Source: Verrucomicrobiota bacterium JB024 (GTDB lineage: Bacteria > Verrucomicrobiota > Verrucomicrobiia > Opitutales > Cerasicoccaceae). Taken from it: a stretch of DNA of 64,000 nucleotides. The translations under genes and the position numbers were made by a program. How positions within the stretch are numbered: the stretch's first letter is position 1; the number at the start of each line of letters is the position of its first letter. The DNA is taken from assembly GCA_030673825.1 (NCBI GenBank), contig JAUTCS010000074.1, positions 22,769 through 86,768 of the forward strand, given 5' to 3'. Shown one piece after another: positions 1-9,747 of the stretch. The notes beneath the pieces are model-generated. The model saw nothing but the letters and a program-made list of their open reading frames with translations. It was not told where the DNA came from and searched no databases.

Positions 1-1218
1 TCCCTCGGGCAGCTCCAGCATGCCGCGCTCACTTTCAGCACCTCAGGACATGAGCCGACGTATCCGTTTGGCAATGCCTATGCCGCGCCGGAAATCCGTC
101 AGAATCGCCTGCTTAACCCCAATGGCTACGGCTCCAGCTCTTTTCCTGGCTCCGAGCCTCACCTGACCGATGTTTCGTATCTGCTGAACCGCTCGCTCTG
201 GGACCGTTTCTTTTTCTCGGGCACTCCCAATGTCTCTGACGCTGAGTTACAGGCCAGGATCGATGCCGAGGAACCGCTTCCAGACGGACGCCTGCATTAT
301 ACTGAGGGGGCCACCGCTGCCGACGTGCGAAGTTTCGACGGCGCGGCTGCTCACCTGATGGTGGATGGAGCTTTCAACGTCAATTCTACATCGGTCGAGG
401 CGTGGACCGCGCTTTTTGCCAGTCTTCGCGGTGTGGATGTTTCGCCTGCCAACGGATCGATATCCACGGCGGTAAACGACACTCCCTACGTGCGGACTCC
501 CTTTGTGCCGGGCGGAGATAACACCAATTCCCAGGCTGATCAATGGTCCGGCTATCGGAGCCTGACCGACGCGCAGGTACGCTCGCTTGCTGAGTCCATG
601 GTTGAAGAGGTGAAGACCCGTGGGCCGTTCCTCTCGATGGCGGACTTTGTCAACCGCCGGCTGGTTGCCTATCCTGACGAAACCGGGCTCAATGGAACTT
701 TGCAAGCGGCGATGGACCGGGTAAACAACCTGAACTCCCGGGTTTTGGAAATGGACCGCCCTGATATTGGCGACGGAGTTCAGGTGCCTGACCTCTCCAC
801 CGAGATCTGGAGTGTGAACGGTGCCGATTACTACTTGCAGAATATCAAGGCTCCGCGAAAGAACTTTGCCTATACCGGACGGAGTAAGGGAGCTCTCGCC
901 CCGGGGTTCATCAGCCAGGCGGACCTGCTTCAAGCCCTCGGACCGGCTCTCATGGCCCGTTCCGATACGTTTGTGATCCGGGCTTACGGGGAATCGGTCA
1001 ACCCCATGCTTTCGAGTGACGATGCCGGTTATATCACAGGACGCGCATGGTGCGAGGCTGTGGTGCAGCGGCTGCCCGACTATGTGGATACGAGTGGCAA
1101 TGCCGCTGAGGATGCTCCGGTGTTGGATGGAGCCGTCAATCTCACCGCCGTCAATCAGCGTTTAGGACGACGCTACCAGGTGGTGTCCTTCCGTTGGCTT
1201 ACACCTGAGGAACTATGA
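1..1218 (+). CDS. Verru_Chthon cassette protein A, C-terminal part (5' end outside window)
   Basis: The frame is open from the first base, so only the C-terminal 405 residues are seen. The end of the protein, with SQADLLQALGPAL, ARSDTFVIRAYGE, AWCEAVVQR and a closing RRYQVVSFRWL, matches my memory of Verru_Chthon cassette protein A, a large protein family restricted to Verrucomicrobia and usually encoded with pilin-like B, C and D proteins. The family's function is unknown; the neighbours of known members suggest a surface or secretion assembly. The stop codon overlaps the next start by 4 bp (ATGA), so the two are probably translationally coupled. The B-D partners would lie upstream of the window. 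Family assignment is from recognition, not a search. Confidence 0.75.
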   Translation, partial: SLGQLQHAALTFSTSGHEPTYPFGNAYAAPEIRQNRLLNPNGYGSSSFPGSEPHLTDVSYLLNRSLWDRFFFSGTPNVSDAELQARIDAEEPLPDGRLHYTEGATAADVRSFDGAAAHLMVDGAFNVNSTSVEAWTALFASLRGVDVSPANGSISTAVNDTPYVRTPFVPGGDNTNSQADQWSGYRSLTDAQVRSLAESMVEEVKTRGPFLSMADFVNRRLVAYPDETGLNGTLQAAMDRVNNLNSRVLEMDRPDIGDGVQVPDLSTEIWSVNGADYYLQNIKAPRKNFAYTGRSKGALAPGFISQADLLQALGPALMARSDTFVIRAYGESVNPMLSSDDAGYITGRAWCEAVVQRLPDYVDTSGNAAEDAPVLDGAVNLTAVNQRLGRRYQVVSFRWLTPEEL

Positions 1219-2003
1219 TGATACGTAATCTTCCCTTGTTTTTTGTGTGCGTGGCCGGTTGCTTTTTCCAGCCAAACCTACACGCCCAGTCGTATGAACC
1301 TTCGCGAAAGATATCTCTGCGCGTGCTCGCCTTCGAGGGCTACCTGACCGATCTCGCCGTTCGCTCACCGGAGGGGCGCACCCGCGTGGTGGCCCGATCC
1401 AGCGCTTTCAGCCCGGAAATTATAGCCCAGTCAACAGGAGGTGAGGTCGATTTCTTCCGTTATTCTCCTTCTTCGGAGAGAATCGCGCCGTCCGCGGCCG
1501 GTGAAACCGCTGCCTCTCCGGTCGCCCGTATCGCCGTGCAACCTGATGTAAACCGCTACTTGGTGATTTTGGACGGACGTGGGGAGGCTGACGAGCGTGT
1601 TTACAGTGCCTATGCCATCCCTGATGCCGCTGGCTCATTGCCCGTGGGTTCGGCCCGCGTGATTAACTTTACCAACGCTCCGCTGGCTGTGCAGCTGGGG
1701 GAGAGCTCGGCCATTGTTCTCCCTGCTGAGTCCTCCGTGTTGGCATGCCCACCCGAAGGCGACGGGCATGTTAACCTCCAGTTGGCCTGTCCCGGCGATG
1801 AGCAAAAATGGAAGCTGGTTAACCGGACTCGTGTCGCCATGCCGAAAGACCGGCGGCTGTTGTTACTGGTAACTCCTTCTCACCGCCAGTCTTCACCCGA
1901 CGGAGGCGTGGTCATGGCCGAAGCAGGCTCACTCAACCTCAATATACTCTACGACGCCGCGCTGTCTCCGTCGGCTTCTCTTAGCGCTTTAACTTCTCGT
2001 TAA
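1215..2003 (+). CDS. secreted hypothetical protein coupled to the Verru_Chthon cassette
   Basis: A 262-residue protein with an N-terminal signal peptide (hydrophobic stretch IRNLPLFFVCVAGCFF, probable cleavage before the QSYEPSRK region). The rest is soluble and predicted to be beta-rich, with a conserved-looking VARIAVQPDVNRYLVIL segment near residue 110 and another, KDRRLLLLVTPSHR, near 210. I do not recognise a family. The 4-bp overlap with the preceding gene argues that it belongs to the same operon and acts with the cassette at the envelope. Start chosen at the first of two tandem ATG codons (1215). Confidence 0.7.
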   Translation: MMIRNLPLFFVCVAGCFFQPNLHAQSYEPSRKISLRVLAFEGYLTDLAVRSPEGRTRVVARSSAFSPEIIAQSTGGEVDFFRYSPSSERIAPSAAGETAASPVARIAVQPDVNRYLVILDGRGEADERVYSAYAIPDAAGSLPVGSARVINFTNAPLAVQLGESSAIVLPAESSVLACPPEGDGHVNLQLACPGDEQKWKLVNRTRVAMPKDRRLLLLVTPSHRQSSPDGGVVMAEAGSLNLNILYDAALSPSASLSALTSR

Positions 2004-2008
2004 ACATT

Positions 2009-2704
2009 ATGAACAACCATCATTGCTCCCTCTTTGCCTGCATCGGACTCGTTTTGGGTCTGGCGGGAACCGTATCAGCCTCGCCGGTTACTTCACCTGA
2101 GGTGAACGCGCTTCAACTGCGACCCAACGGGACGTTTACCTTCGACGAGGTTGATGTTTTCGCGGGTCATTTCTCCCCACATTTTTCACTGCGCCTGGAC
2201 CAGGAGTCTCAGCAAGTGACCTCCGGCTATCCGAAGCTGGACGGTTCGTCTTGGCAGACCTGTCTCGATTTCTACCTGCCGGATGTTCCCGAGCCCATCA
2301 CCCTGACCGAAAGTGTGGATAAGGCGGGTGCCGACTCCTTCAGCGTCACCTACGACGCGAGCCATCCGACGGGTGTCCCTTCCCAGGAGATGTTCGTGCA
2401 GATGGAGATCCCCATCTCGGTTGCTTCAGGGAAGTCCATCCTCCTCGATGGTAAGCCCATCGAACTTCCCGTCGATCAGGCCTCCGGTCAATTGTTTATG
2501 GACTATGACTTGAGTCCCCACGTGTTGGTGCTCCCATCGGCATCGGGGACCGTGACCGTGAAGGGCACGTTCCGGGTGATTGTGCAGGACCAGCGTCAAT
2601 GGGGTAGCGATGTTTACTCCGTCCGTCTGCCCTTCGAACCAATGGGGAAAGTGCTCACTCACGAGGAAATACAGGTGACCCTGAGCCATACCCCGAAGAG
2701 CTAA
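2009..2704 (+). CDS. secreted stand-alone copy of the glycosidase N-terminal domain
   Basis: A 231-residue protein with a signal peptide ending near ...GTVSASP. It aligns along its whole mature length with residues about 22-230 of the large glycosidase that follows: shared blocks include FAGHF, QEMF.Q.E.P.SVA.GKSI.LDG, HVLVLP/HTLVLP, GTVTV.G.F.V..QDQR.W and a final RLPFEP/RLRFSP. It therefore looks like a tandem partial gene duplication, or a separate chain of the same beta-sandwich module. Function unknown; a carbohydrate-binding or surface role is inference. It sits 5 bp after the preceding gene and 113 bp before the glycosidase. Confidence 0.75.
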   Translation: MNNHHCSLFACIGLVLGLAGTVSASPVTSPEVNALQLRPNGTFTFDEVDVFAGHFSPHFSLRLDQESQQVTSGYPKLDGSSWQTCLDFYLPDVPEPITLTESVDKAGADSFSVTYDASHPTGVPSQEMFVQMEIPISVASGKSILLDGKPIELPVDQASGQLFMDYDLSPHVLVLPSASGTVTVKGTFRVIVQDQRQWGSDVYSVRLPFEPMGKVLTHEEIQVTLSHTPKS

Positions 2705-2817
2705 ACTGAAAAGTCGATCAAGTGGGGCGTAACCCGCACTGATGTCGTAGCGTTATCACGTGCCCGACTTCGTTGACCGCGCCCTGATATTGCCAACCTA
2801 TCCACGATTTCCGCTTC

Positions 2818-5800
2818 ATGAATACCGTATCGCGTCTTTTGCTGCCTTCATTATTCGCCGTCGGCCTGTCTGTTCTCGCGCAGGCGGCCCCGGTGTCTCC
2901 TCCTGAGATCACTACCCTGAGAGTGCAGCCGAGCGGAGAATTCAACTTCGATCAGATTTCGGTGTTCGCCGGACATTTTGCTCCGGGCTGGAGCCGTACG
3001 GATCAAGGTTCGTCAGCGCCGGAGGCCGGTTATCCGAAGTGGGTGGATTCGCTCTGGGAGACGCGGGTGGCCCTGCTGCCGAAGGGAACCACTGAGCCCA
3101 TCCTTTTGAGCGAAGAGCTGGAGCGCCTGGACAGTACCTCGTTTTTAGTGGACTACGAGGCGACTCATCCCAGTGGCGTAGAGACACAGGAGATGTTCCT
3201 TCAGTTGGAGTTGCCGCTCTCGGTCGCTGCGGGGAAGTCAATCACCCTGGACGGCGTCTCATACGATTTGCCGGTTGAGTTCGGTGAGACCGTGCTGTTT
3301 TCAGCCTACGAGGCGGGTCCTCACACGCTGGTTCTGCCGGGGGCGACCGGCACGGTGACTGTCGAAGGTGAGTTCAGCGTACTCGCCCAGGACCAGCGGA
3401 AGTGGAAGATCGACTCGTATGGGGTTCGCCTGCGCTTCTCGCCCGCGAGCAAGCGGCTCATTCGTCAGTCGTTGCAGGCCGAGTTCAGGTACGAGCCCTA
3501 CGCGAGTACTCCGATCTCCATCCGTTCCGCTGCCAATTTCGGGTTTTCCGATGACGCTCCCAAAGACGGCCAGGGAGGCTGGACCGATCAAGGCCCCGAG
3601 AACGACATGCGCTCGCTGCCTTCCGGGCCGCTTCTGGCCGCGGGCGTTACGTTCGAGATCATCGATGAGGCATCCAACAACGGGAACGGGGCTATCGTCC
3701 TGGGAAAGTCGGATCAGGATTTCCTGCCCAAGGCGGTCACGGTTCAGATTCCCGAGGATGCATCGGTGGAGGATTGGAACAATCTATACCTGCTGCACGC
3801 CTCTGGCTGGACGCCCCCGTCGGGCGAAGTCGTTGGGTACGTCGTTCTGTGTCACGCCGACGGTTCGGAAACGAAACGTGAAATCGTGAGCGGGCGCGAC
3901 GTCGGTAACTGGTGGGCGCCGGTCCGGTTGGACAATGCAGCTATCGGGTGGGAGGGCGAAAACCCGAGCAGCAGTATCGGCCTGTATGTCTCGAAGGTTC
4001 CGCTCGGCGACGAGCCCGTGACGGCCATCCGGCTGGAATCTGCCGGACCCGCCATGTGGTTCGTGGTCGGCCTTTCCGCTTCGGCTGACGACATCGTGCC
4101 CTTCGCACCCAGCGTGCCGTGGACCTCGGCGGCCAATCACGAATGGGTGCCTTACAAGCACGAATTGGCAATCGAGTCGGGCAGTGTCTTCGATTTTTCA
4201 CGCATGATCGACGCCCCCGCCGGGAAATACGGTGAGCTTATCGTCGGTCCTGACGGACATTTCGAGTTTGCCGGTCGTCCCGGTGAGCGTGCCCGCTTCT
4301 GGGGAGTGAACCTGTGCTTCGGCGCTAATTATCTGAGCAAGGAAGTGGCAGACGATCTGGCCGAGCGCTTTGTGCGCTCCGGCTACAACACGGTCCGCTT
4401 GCATCACTACGACCGTGAGCTCCAGCTCAAGGGCGGCGCCTCATGGGAACTCGACCCCGAGCAGCTCGATCGTCTCGACTACCTCTTTGCCGCGATGAAA
4501 AAGCGCGGCATCTACATCAACATCGACCTCTACACCATTCGCGACTTTTCCCAAGAGGAGCTGGACGCCATCGGGTTGGGCGACGCCGTCGGAGCGAAGG
4601 CCCATGGCATGCATTGGCGGTTCAAGGCGCTCATGCCGGTGTCGGAGAAAGTCTTCGATCTGTGGGCGAAGTTTGCGGAAAACCTGCTGAGGCACCGCAA
4701 CCCCTACACGGGCATGACCTGGGGAGAAGATCCGGCCCTTATCGGGATCTGCCCGGTCAACGAGGACCCGCCCAGCGACCTGATTAACAGTGACCCGGTC
4801 GTCAAGCGTCTGTACGAGGAGGCTTTCGAAAGCTGGTGGGCACAGCCCGCGAACCACGCGTTGGCCGGTGATGACCGGACACACGCTTTCAACCGCTTCG
4901 TTTACGAAATGCAGATTAAGCAGGAGAACCGTTTGCGCGACTTTATCCGGGGGCTTGGCGTGAAGACTCTGCTCACCGGGACCAACTGCCACAACGACCA
5001 GGACCTCTCGTATGTGCGCGCCACCTTCGACTATGTTGATAACCACTGCTACTGGGACCATCCGTCCTTCCCGCAGGTAGCGTTCAAGTTCCCGTTCCAG
5101 TACCGCCAGACAAGCGCGGTGTCCTCCTTTGCCCAGACGCCGAGAGGTGTGATGCCGACCCGTATCTTCGGCAAGCCTTTCGCGGTGACGGAATTCAACT
5201 TCGTCTTCCCCAACCGCTACCGCTCTGAGGGCTCGGTCATCATGCCAGCCTACGCCGGACTTCAGGACTGGGACGCGCTCTATAACTTCGACTACTCCAG
5301 TAATGCGAACGGTGTGGCCTGGCCCAGCGCGGGGGGGAGCACATTTTCGATCAGCAGCGACCCGATCGGGCTGATCGGTGATCGCCTCGCTGCGATGGTT
5401 TTCCTGCGCGGCGATGTGGCTCCGGCGAAGAGCCGGATCGGTTTCGCGGTACAGGCGGACACGGCATTCGCCAGCTTGCAAACACCGTTCCCGTCGACGT
5501 TTTCCAAGTTAGGGCTCGTTACTGGGATCGGCTCGGCTCCCGCGCTTCCGGAAACCTTGCTCGAAGAGCAGTCCCTGGCTGCTGTTGTGGTGGCATCAGC
5601 CGATGATCATGGCGAAGCAGGAATGCCGGTTTACTCTGCAAATGATGAACTCGGTGCGAATCTGATGAGCGATGGCATTCTCCCCGCCGGTTCGATTTCT
5701 CCGGATGGCGCAGGCTTCGTGAGCGACACCGGACAGACGGAGCTCCGCACGGATGAGGGCACCCTCAAGGTCGTGACTCCTCGCAGCGAGCTTTTTGTAC

Positions 5801-6204
5801 TGCCCGCTCAGACCCGATTGAACGGTGACTTTGCGTCCGTGCGCAACGGCGATACGTTCTGCTCCGTCGCCGTTGTGGCCGTGGATGAACAGCCACTGGT
5901 GGAGAGCTCCCGTTTGCTGATCGCGCATCTGACCGATGTGCTGCCAACTGGCGTTCTTTTTGATAGCTCTGATCGAAAGATACAGGAGTCTGTCGGTCGT
6001 CTTCCGCTTTTGGTGAGGCGTGGCTCGTGCGAGCTGACCTTGAAACTGGCACCTGATGGCGACTACCGGGCGTGGGCGGTTTCCTCGACTGGGGCGCGCT
6101 TGCGTGAAGTTTTGCTCTCCCGGACGGATGAGGGCTGGGTCTTGCAGGCCAGTACAGTCACCCCCGAGGGAACCCAGCTCGCCTACGAAATCCAACGCAA
6201 CTGA
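2818..6204 (+). CDS. secreted clan GH-A glycoside hydrolase, multidomain
   Basis: An 1128-residue protein with a signal peptide (cut near AQAAP). Residues about 22-230 form a domain shared with the preceding gene; about 235-430 is a second beta-rich, possibly carbohydrate-binding region; about 450-860 is a TIM-barrel glycosidase; the rest is a C-terminal beta domain. Barrel marks: FWGVNLCFGANYL, NTVRLHHYDREL, CPVNEDPP with probable acid/base Glu649 after Asn, and VTEFNFVFPNR with probable nucleophile Glu792. This is the retaining GH-A layout seen in GH5 and relatives; the exact family and substrate cannot be told by eye. It is probably exported to the periplasm or surface. The GPH symporter follows 104 bp downstream, so product uptake is a likely link. 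Confidence 0.8.
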   Translation: MNTVSRLLLPSLFAVGLSVLAQAAPVSPPEITTLRVQPSGEFNFDQISVFAGHFAPGWSRTDQGSSAPEAGYPKWVDSLWETRVALLPKGTTEPILLSEELERLDSTSFLVDYEATHPSGVETQEMFLQLELPLSVAAGKSITLDGVSYDLPVEFGETVLFSAYEAGPHTLVLPGATGTVTVEGEFSVLAQDQRKWKIDSYGVRLRFSPASKRLIRQSLQAEFRYEPYASTPISIRSAANFGFSDDAPKDGQGGWTDQGPENDMRSLPSGPLLAAGVTFEIIDEASNNGNGAIVLGKSDQDFLPKAVTVQIPEDASVEDWNNLYLLHASGWTPPSGEVVGYVVLCHADGSETKREIVSGRDVGNWWAPVRLDNAAIGWEGENPSSSIGLYVSKVPLGDEPVTAIRLESAGPAMWFVVGLSASADDIVPFAPSVPWTSAANHEWVPYKHELAIESGSVFDFSRMIDAPAGKYGELIVGPDGHFEFAGRPGERARFWGVNLCFGANYLSKEVADDLAERFVRSGYNTVRLHHYDRELQLKGGASWELDPEQLDRLDYLFAAMKKRGIYINIDLYTIRDFSQEELDAIGLGDAVGAKAHGMHWRFKALMPVSEKVFDLWAKFAENLLRHRNPYTGMTWGEDPALIGICPVNEDPPSDLINSDPVVKRLYEEAFESWWAQPANHALAGDDRTHAFNRFVYEMQIKQENRLRDFIRGLGVKTLLTGTNCHNDQDLSYVRATFDYVDNHCYWDHPSFPQVAFKFPFQYRQTSAVSSFAQTPRGVMPTRIFGKPFAVTEFNFVFPNRYRSEGSVIMPAYAGLQDWDALYNFDYSSNANGVAWPSAGGSTFSISSDPIGLIGDRLAAMVFLRGDVAPAKSRIGFAVQADTAFASLQTPFPSTFSKLGLVTGIGSAPALPETLLEEQSLAAVVVASADDHGEAGMPVYSANDELGANLMSDGILPAGSISPDGAGFVSDTGQTELRTDEGTLKVVTPRSELFVLPAQTRLNGDFASVRNGDTFCSVAVVAVDEQPLVESSRLLIAHLTDVLPTGVLFDSSDRKIQESVGRLPLLVRRGSCELTLKLAPDGDYRAWAVSSTGARLREVLLSRTDEGWVLQASTVTPEGTQLAYEIQRN

Positions 6205-6308
6205 TTCAGGCCATCTCACGGTGCTCTAGGCATCTTCAGCACCTTGCGTTAGCACTGAGTCCACCATTTTGCACTTTTATGCGGTCGTCTTGACCGCGCT
6301 CTTTCCGC

Positions 6309-7823
6309 ATGTCCCATTCCCATCCCATCGCCGCGTCCGATCGCATCCCTTTGCTGCAAAAAATCAGCTTCGCCGCTGGCGTGAACATGGACTATGCGGC
6401 GACCGGGCTGATGTACATGCTGTGGATGCCGGTCTTCAATATCGGATTTGGCATCAGCCCGGTGGTGCTGGGAGGCATCCTCATGATCTTTCGGGGGTGG
6501 GATGCCCTGACCGACCCCGTCATGGGGACGATCTCTGACAACACCCACACGCGGTGGGGGCGCCGTCGGCCCTTTATGTTTGCCGGGGCGATCCTGACGG
6601 CATCGATCTATCCTTTTTTCTGGTTCATGCCGATGGAGTGGGGCGAACACGCCAAGCAGATTTACCTGACCTGTGTGGGGCTTGTCTTCTTCACCATGTT
6701 CACGACTTGGTCGATGCCCTACTACGGCATGCAGATGGAGCTGACGCCGAATTATGACGAGCGCTCTCGCCTCACCGTCTGGATGGCCTTCTTTGGAAAG
6801 CTGTTCTTCCTAGGAATAAGTTGGTTCATGCCTTTCGTCTTGGTGGTGGGGGCGCTGGCACTCGGAGACTCGGAATCGATTACCGACGAAGGGGCTTTTC
6901 TGGCCAAGATGCTTGCGCCGCTTCAATCGTGGCTGTCCACGCTTCCCGGTGTGAACGCCGGTGAAAAGCCCATCGTGGTGGGTATGCGGATCGCCTGCTG
7001 GCTGGTGGTCATTTCGATTCTTGTCTTTGGCTTGCTGCCCGCGCTGCTGGTCAAGGAACGCTATTACAAGAAAGCTACCGCCAAACAGCCGAAGGAACGG
7101 TTCTGGAAGAGCATCGGGGAGTCACTGCGCTGTAAGCCGCTCTGGGTGCTCATCGGTGTTTCCTTCTTCCTTTCTCTGGGCACGCATGCGGTGAAAAGCC
7201 TCGGCCTCTACGTGAATATTTATTACGTCAATTACGGCGACCTGACCAAAGCCACGGTCATTAATGGATGGCGTGAGACGGTCAGCATTTTTGTTGGCCT
7301 TGCGACTCTCCCGATCCTCATCAAAACGGCTGAGATTTTTGACAAGCGCCTGCTTACGCTGACGGTGCTGGGGATTGCCACCGCCGGGCATATGCTCAAC
7401 TATGTTTGTATGACGCCGGATCATCCGTATCTGGTGATTTTGCCCGGAGTCTTCGAGTCCTGCGCGTTGAGTGCGTTCTGGATGTTTCTCCCGTCGATGA
7501 AAGCCGATGTGGCCGACTACGATGAGCTCTATACCGAGCGTCGCCGCGAAGGCTCGATCAACGCGTTTTACTCCTGGTTCGTGAAGGTCGCCGGTACGCT
7601 TGCGCTCGGTTTGGGCGGACTGGTACTCCAGCTCAGCGGTTTCGACATCGAGGTGGGGCCGCACCAACCCGACGTGGTTCTGAACAGGATGTTCCTCATC
7701 TATCTGTTGATTCCCCTGTTTACCTGGGGTGTGGCTATCGCCCTGCTTTGGCACTATCCGCTTGGCCGGGCGCGTGCGGAGGAAATCCGAGCCACCCTGG
7801 AAGCCCGGCGTGGCAAGCTCTGA
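6309..7823 (+). CDS. GPH-family sugar:cation symporter (MFS)
   Basis: A 504-residue inner-membrane protein with about 12 hydrophobic segments. It shows the glycoside-pentoside-hexuronide symporter pattern: MDYAATGLMYMLWMPVF in helix 1, GWDALTDPVMGTISDNT with the D-P.-G-..SD motif, TRWGRRRPFM in the first cytoplasmic loop, and MKADVADYDELYTERRREG in the second half. It should import a sugar or oligosaccharide with a cation. Substrate unknown; the upstream glycosidase and the downstream LacI gene suggest the product of that hydrolase. The pseudopilin gene starts 18 bp downstream, so they are probably co-transcribed. Confidence 0.9.
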   Translation: MSHSHPIAASDRIPLLQKISFAAGVNMDYAATGLMYMLWMPVFNIGFGISPVVLGGILMIFRGWDALTDPVMGTISDNTHTRWGRRRPFMFAGAILTASIYPFFWFMPMEWGEHAKQIYLTCVGLVFFTMFTTWSMPYYGMQMELTPNYDERSRLTVWMAFFGKLFFLGISWFMPFVLVVGALALGDSESITDEGAFLAKMLAPLQSWLSTLPGVNAGEKPIVVGMRIACWLVVISILVFGLLPALLVKERYYKKATAKQPKERFWKSIGESLRCKPLWVLIGVSFFLSLGTHAVKSLGLYVNIYYVNYGDLTKATVINGWRETVSIFVGLATLPILIKTAEIFDKRLLTLTVLGIATAGHMLNYVCMTPDHPYLVILPGVFESCALSAFWMFLPSMKADVADYDELYTERRREGSINAFYSWFVKVAGTLALGLGGLVLQLSGFDIEVGPHQPDVVLNRMFLIYLLIPLFTWGVAIALLWHYPLGRARAEEIRATLEARRGKL

Positions 7824-7841
7824 CCTCACCCCTCATCTTCT

Positions 7842-8573
7842 ATGAAACCGACCCACTTCACACGAGGTAAAGCCGCCTTCACGCTGATCGAGCTTCTGAC
7901 GGTGATTGCCATCATCGGTGTCCTTGCGGGGATCATCGTCGCCATCACGGGAAGGGCCAGTACCTCAGCTCAGGATGTGGCCTGTACCAGTAACCTGCGG
8001 CAGATCGGACTGGCCGTTCAGCTCTATGGGGGCGAACACAAGATATATCCGCCAGCGTTGGGCGGTGGCACTTACGAGCCCAGTGGCTATCTGTGGTACC
8101 GCACGCTCCGGCCCTACATGGAGGGGCAAAAGCCCGAGGAAGAGAGCAAGGTCTACAACAGCCCGGTGATCGTTTGTCCGGGCCGTACGATCACATCGGT
8201 ACCATCGGACGGGACTTTGTCCTCTTATGCCGCCCATCCCTTGTTGTTTTTTGACGAAACGAATCCCAACCGTGTCCCGAGACGCATGGGCTCGCTGGAG
8301 AGGCCGGCCGAGATTATCATGATGGCCGATGCGACACAGCGGGCATCCGGTGAAGCCTACGGTAACTTTTTCAGCGTTAGTGAATGCTATGCTCCCACGA
8401 CCAACCCTGCCTACGGCCATATGCCGGTTGGTGTTGGGCCGGACAAGGATGGAGACTATTCCTGGTTCCGCTACCGCCACAATGGCCACATGAATGTGGC
8501 GTTTGCTGACGGCCATGTGGGCTTCTTCCAGAAGGGCGAGGTGCTGAGGCGCAACGTGCAGGTGAATTATTGA
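7842..8573 (+). CDS. type II secretion-like pseudopilin with H-X9-DG motif
   Basis: A 243-residue protein with a class III prepilin leader: GKAAFTLIELLTVIAIIG, where cleavage by prepilin peptidase is expected before the Phe, leaving the Glu at position 5 of the mature helix. The C-terminal part ends in the H-X9-DGHV signature (HNGHMNVAFADGHVGFF), typical of the large pseudopilin expansions of Planctomycetes, Verrucomicrobia and Lentisphaerae. These proteins resemble GspG, but their role is unproven. It directly follows the GPH symporter, as part of a carbohydrate locus, which suggests a substrate-specific surface or secretion function rather than the main T2SS. Confidence 0.85.
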   Translation: MKPTHFTRGKAAFTLIELLTVIAIIGVLAGIIVAITGRASTSAQDVACTSNLRQIGLAVQLYGGEHKIYPPALGGGTYEPSGYLWYRTLRPYMEGQKPEEESKVYNSPVIVCPGRTITSVPSDGTLSSYAAHPLLFFDETNPNRVPRRMGSLERPAEIIMMADATQRASGEAYGNFFSVSECYAPTTNPAYGHMPVGVGPDKDGDYSWFRYRHNGHMNVAFADGHVGFFQKGEVLRRNVQVNY

Positions 8574-8631
8574 GCGCACCGGCCCTCTTGACCAGTCGGA
8601 GGCCGGTTCCGCCCCCAAGCTCTGGCAAGTG

Positions 8632-9747
8632 CTACTGGCCGGAGGGTGGGGTGGACAGCAGAAAAGGTGGCATCCCCAGTCTCCAGTCCTTCACGGAGTC
8701 ATCATTATCCGCTACACTTGGCCGGGTGGTTTTTCCGGGTTTCCACAGACCGGGGATTGTGATCACGCGGGGGATGGTGGGAAGCCCGATCTCGTTGCTC
8801 TCGATCTGCTCCACCACCAGGTCAACGGAGATTGCCCCGAGGCGCTCGGGCATCGGATCGACTCCCGACATCTCGGGGGCACTCGGGCAGCGGTTCAGCA
8901 CCGCCACGCTCACGTCCTCTGGTACGCGGATTCCGGCGGAGCCCAGCCATTCCGGGATCGTCCAGTCGAAGGTCAGCACCGCATCAGGTTTGACGCGCCG
9001 AAACCACTTCATGAAGAACTGCTCGTCCCACTGCCGCGAATCCTCGGGGATACACACCGCTGGCATGCTGGAGAACGTGCCGCGCGCCCTCAACATGAAT
9101 TCGTGATAGGCGGCCGAGCTTTCGAGCCGGGCGCTGCGGGCATGCTGGTGATTGTGCGCCATGCCAATCCGTCGGCATCCGCTTTTCCACAGGTGAGTCA
9201 TCGCCTGGATGACGTTGCCGAAGTAGTCTTCCTTGATTCGGTGGATTAGCGGCCCGAGAATGAAATCGCTCTGTGTGGCCACGGCGAACTTGTCCCAGGC
9301 GAGGTCGATGCCGGTCTCGTACTCGCGAAACAGGGATAACACCAGGCCGCGTATACCCCGGGCCTCCAGAATGCGCCCCAGCCGCTCGGGAGAGCAGTCC
9401 GGGTCGTTGTACCAGAATGTCTGCGCACGGTAGCCTCTCTCCGCCAGGCGAGTTTCCATGCCCTGGAAACGTCGCTCGATAAAGACATACCGCTTGCGAG
9501 CGTCACGCTCGGGGTGCGCAAACACCAGTGCGACGGGGGAAGGGCGCGGCAGGTTTTTCCGTCCCTGCCGTATATGCCGCATGAGTGAGGACACGTGAGC
9601 ATTGCGGCGGTAACCGAGCGAATTGGCGATTCGCAGGATTTCCTCTTTTTTTGCCGTTGAGACGTTGGGCGCACCGCGTAAAGCCAGCGAGACTGTCGCA
9701 ATCGTTGTGCCCGCCTCGCGGGCGATATCCTTGAGAGTCGTAGCCAT
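8632..9747 (-). CDS. LacI-family transcriptional regulator
   Basis: A 371-residue regulator with an N-terminal LacI helix-turn-helix (TLKDIAREAGTTIATVSLALRG, hinge NSLGYRRNAHVSSLMRHIR) and a periplasmic-binding-protein-like ligand domain. Segments such as CSPERLGRILEARGIRGLVLS and DAVLTFDWTIPEWL fit the Opitutae-type subgroup also represented at 37909. It is convergent with the symporter-pseudopilin pair and faces away from the alpha-galactosidase, so it could control either. An inverted repeat just upstream of its start (9760-9777) is a candidate autoregulatory operator. Effector unknown. Confidence 0.9.
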   Translation of the reverse strand: MATTLKDIAREAGTTIATVSLALRGAPNVSTAKKEEILRIANSLGYRRNAHVSSLMRHIRQGRKNLPRPSPVALVFAHPERDARKRYVFIERRFQGMETRLAERGYRAQTFWYNDPDCSPERLGRILEARGIRGLVLSLFREYETGIDLAWDKFAVATQSDFILGPLIHRIKEDYFGNVIQAMTHLWKSGCRRIGMAHNHQHARSARLESSAAYHEFMLRARGTFSSMPAVCIPEDSRQWDEQFFMKWFRRVKPDAVLTFDWTIPEWLGSAGIRVPEDVSVAVLNRCPSAPEMSGVDPMPERLGAISVDLVVEQIESNEIGLPTIPRVITIPGLWKPGKTTRPSVADNDDSVKDWRLGMPPFLLSTPPSGQ

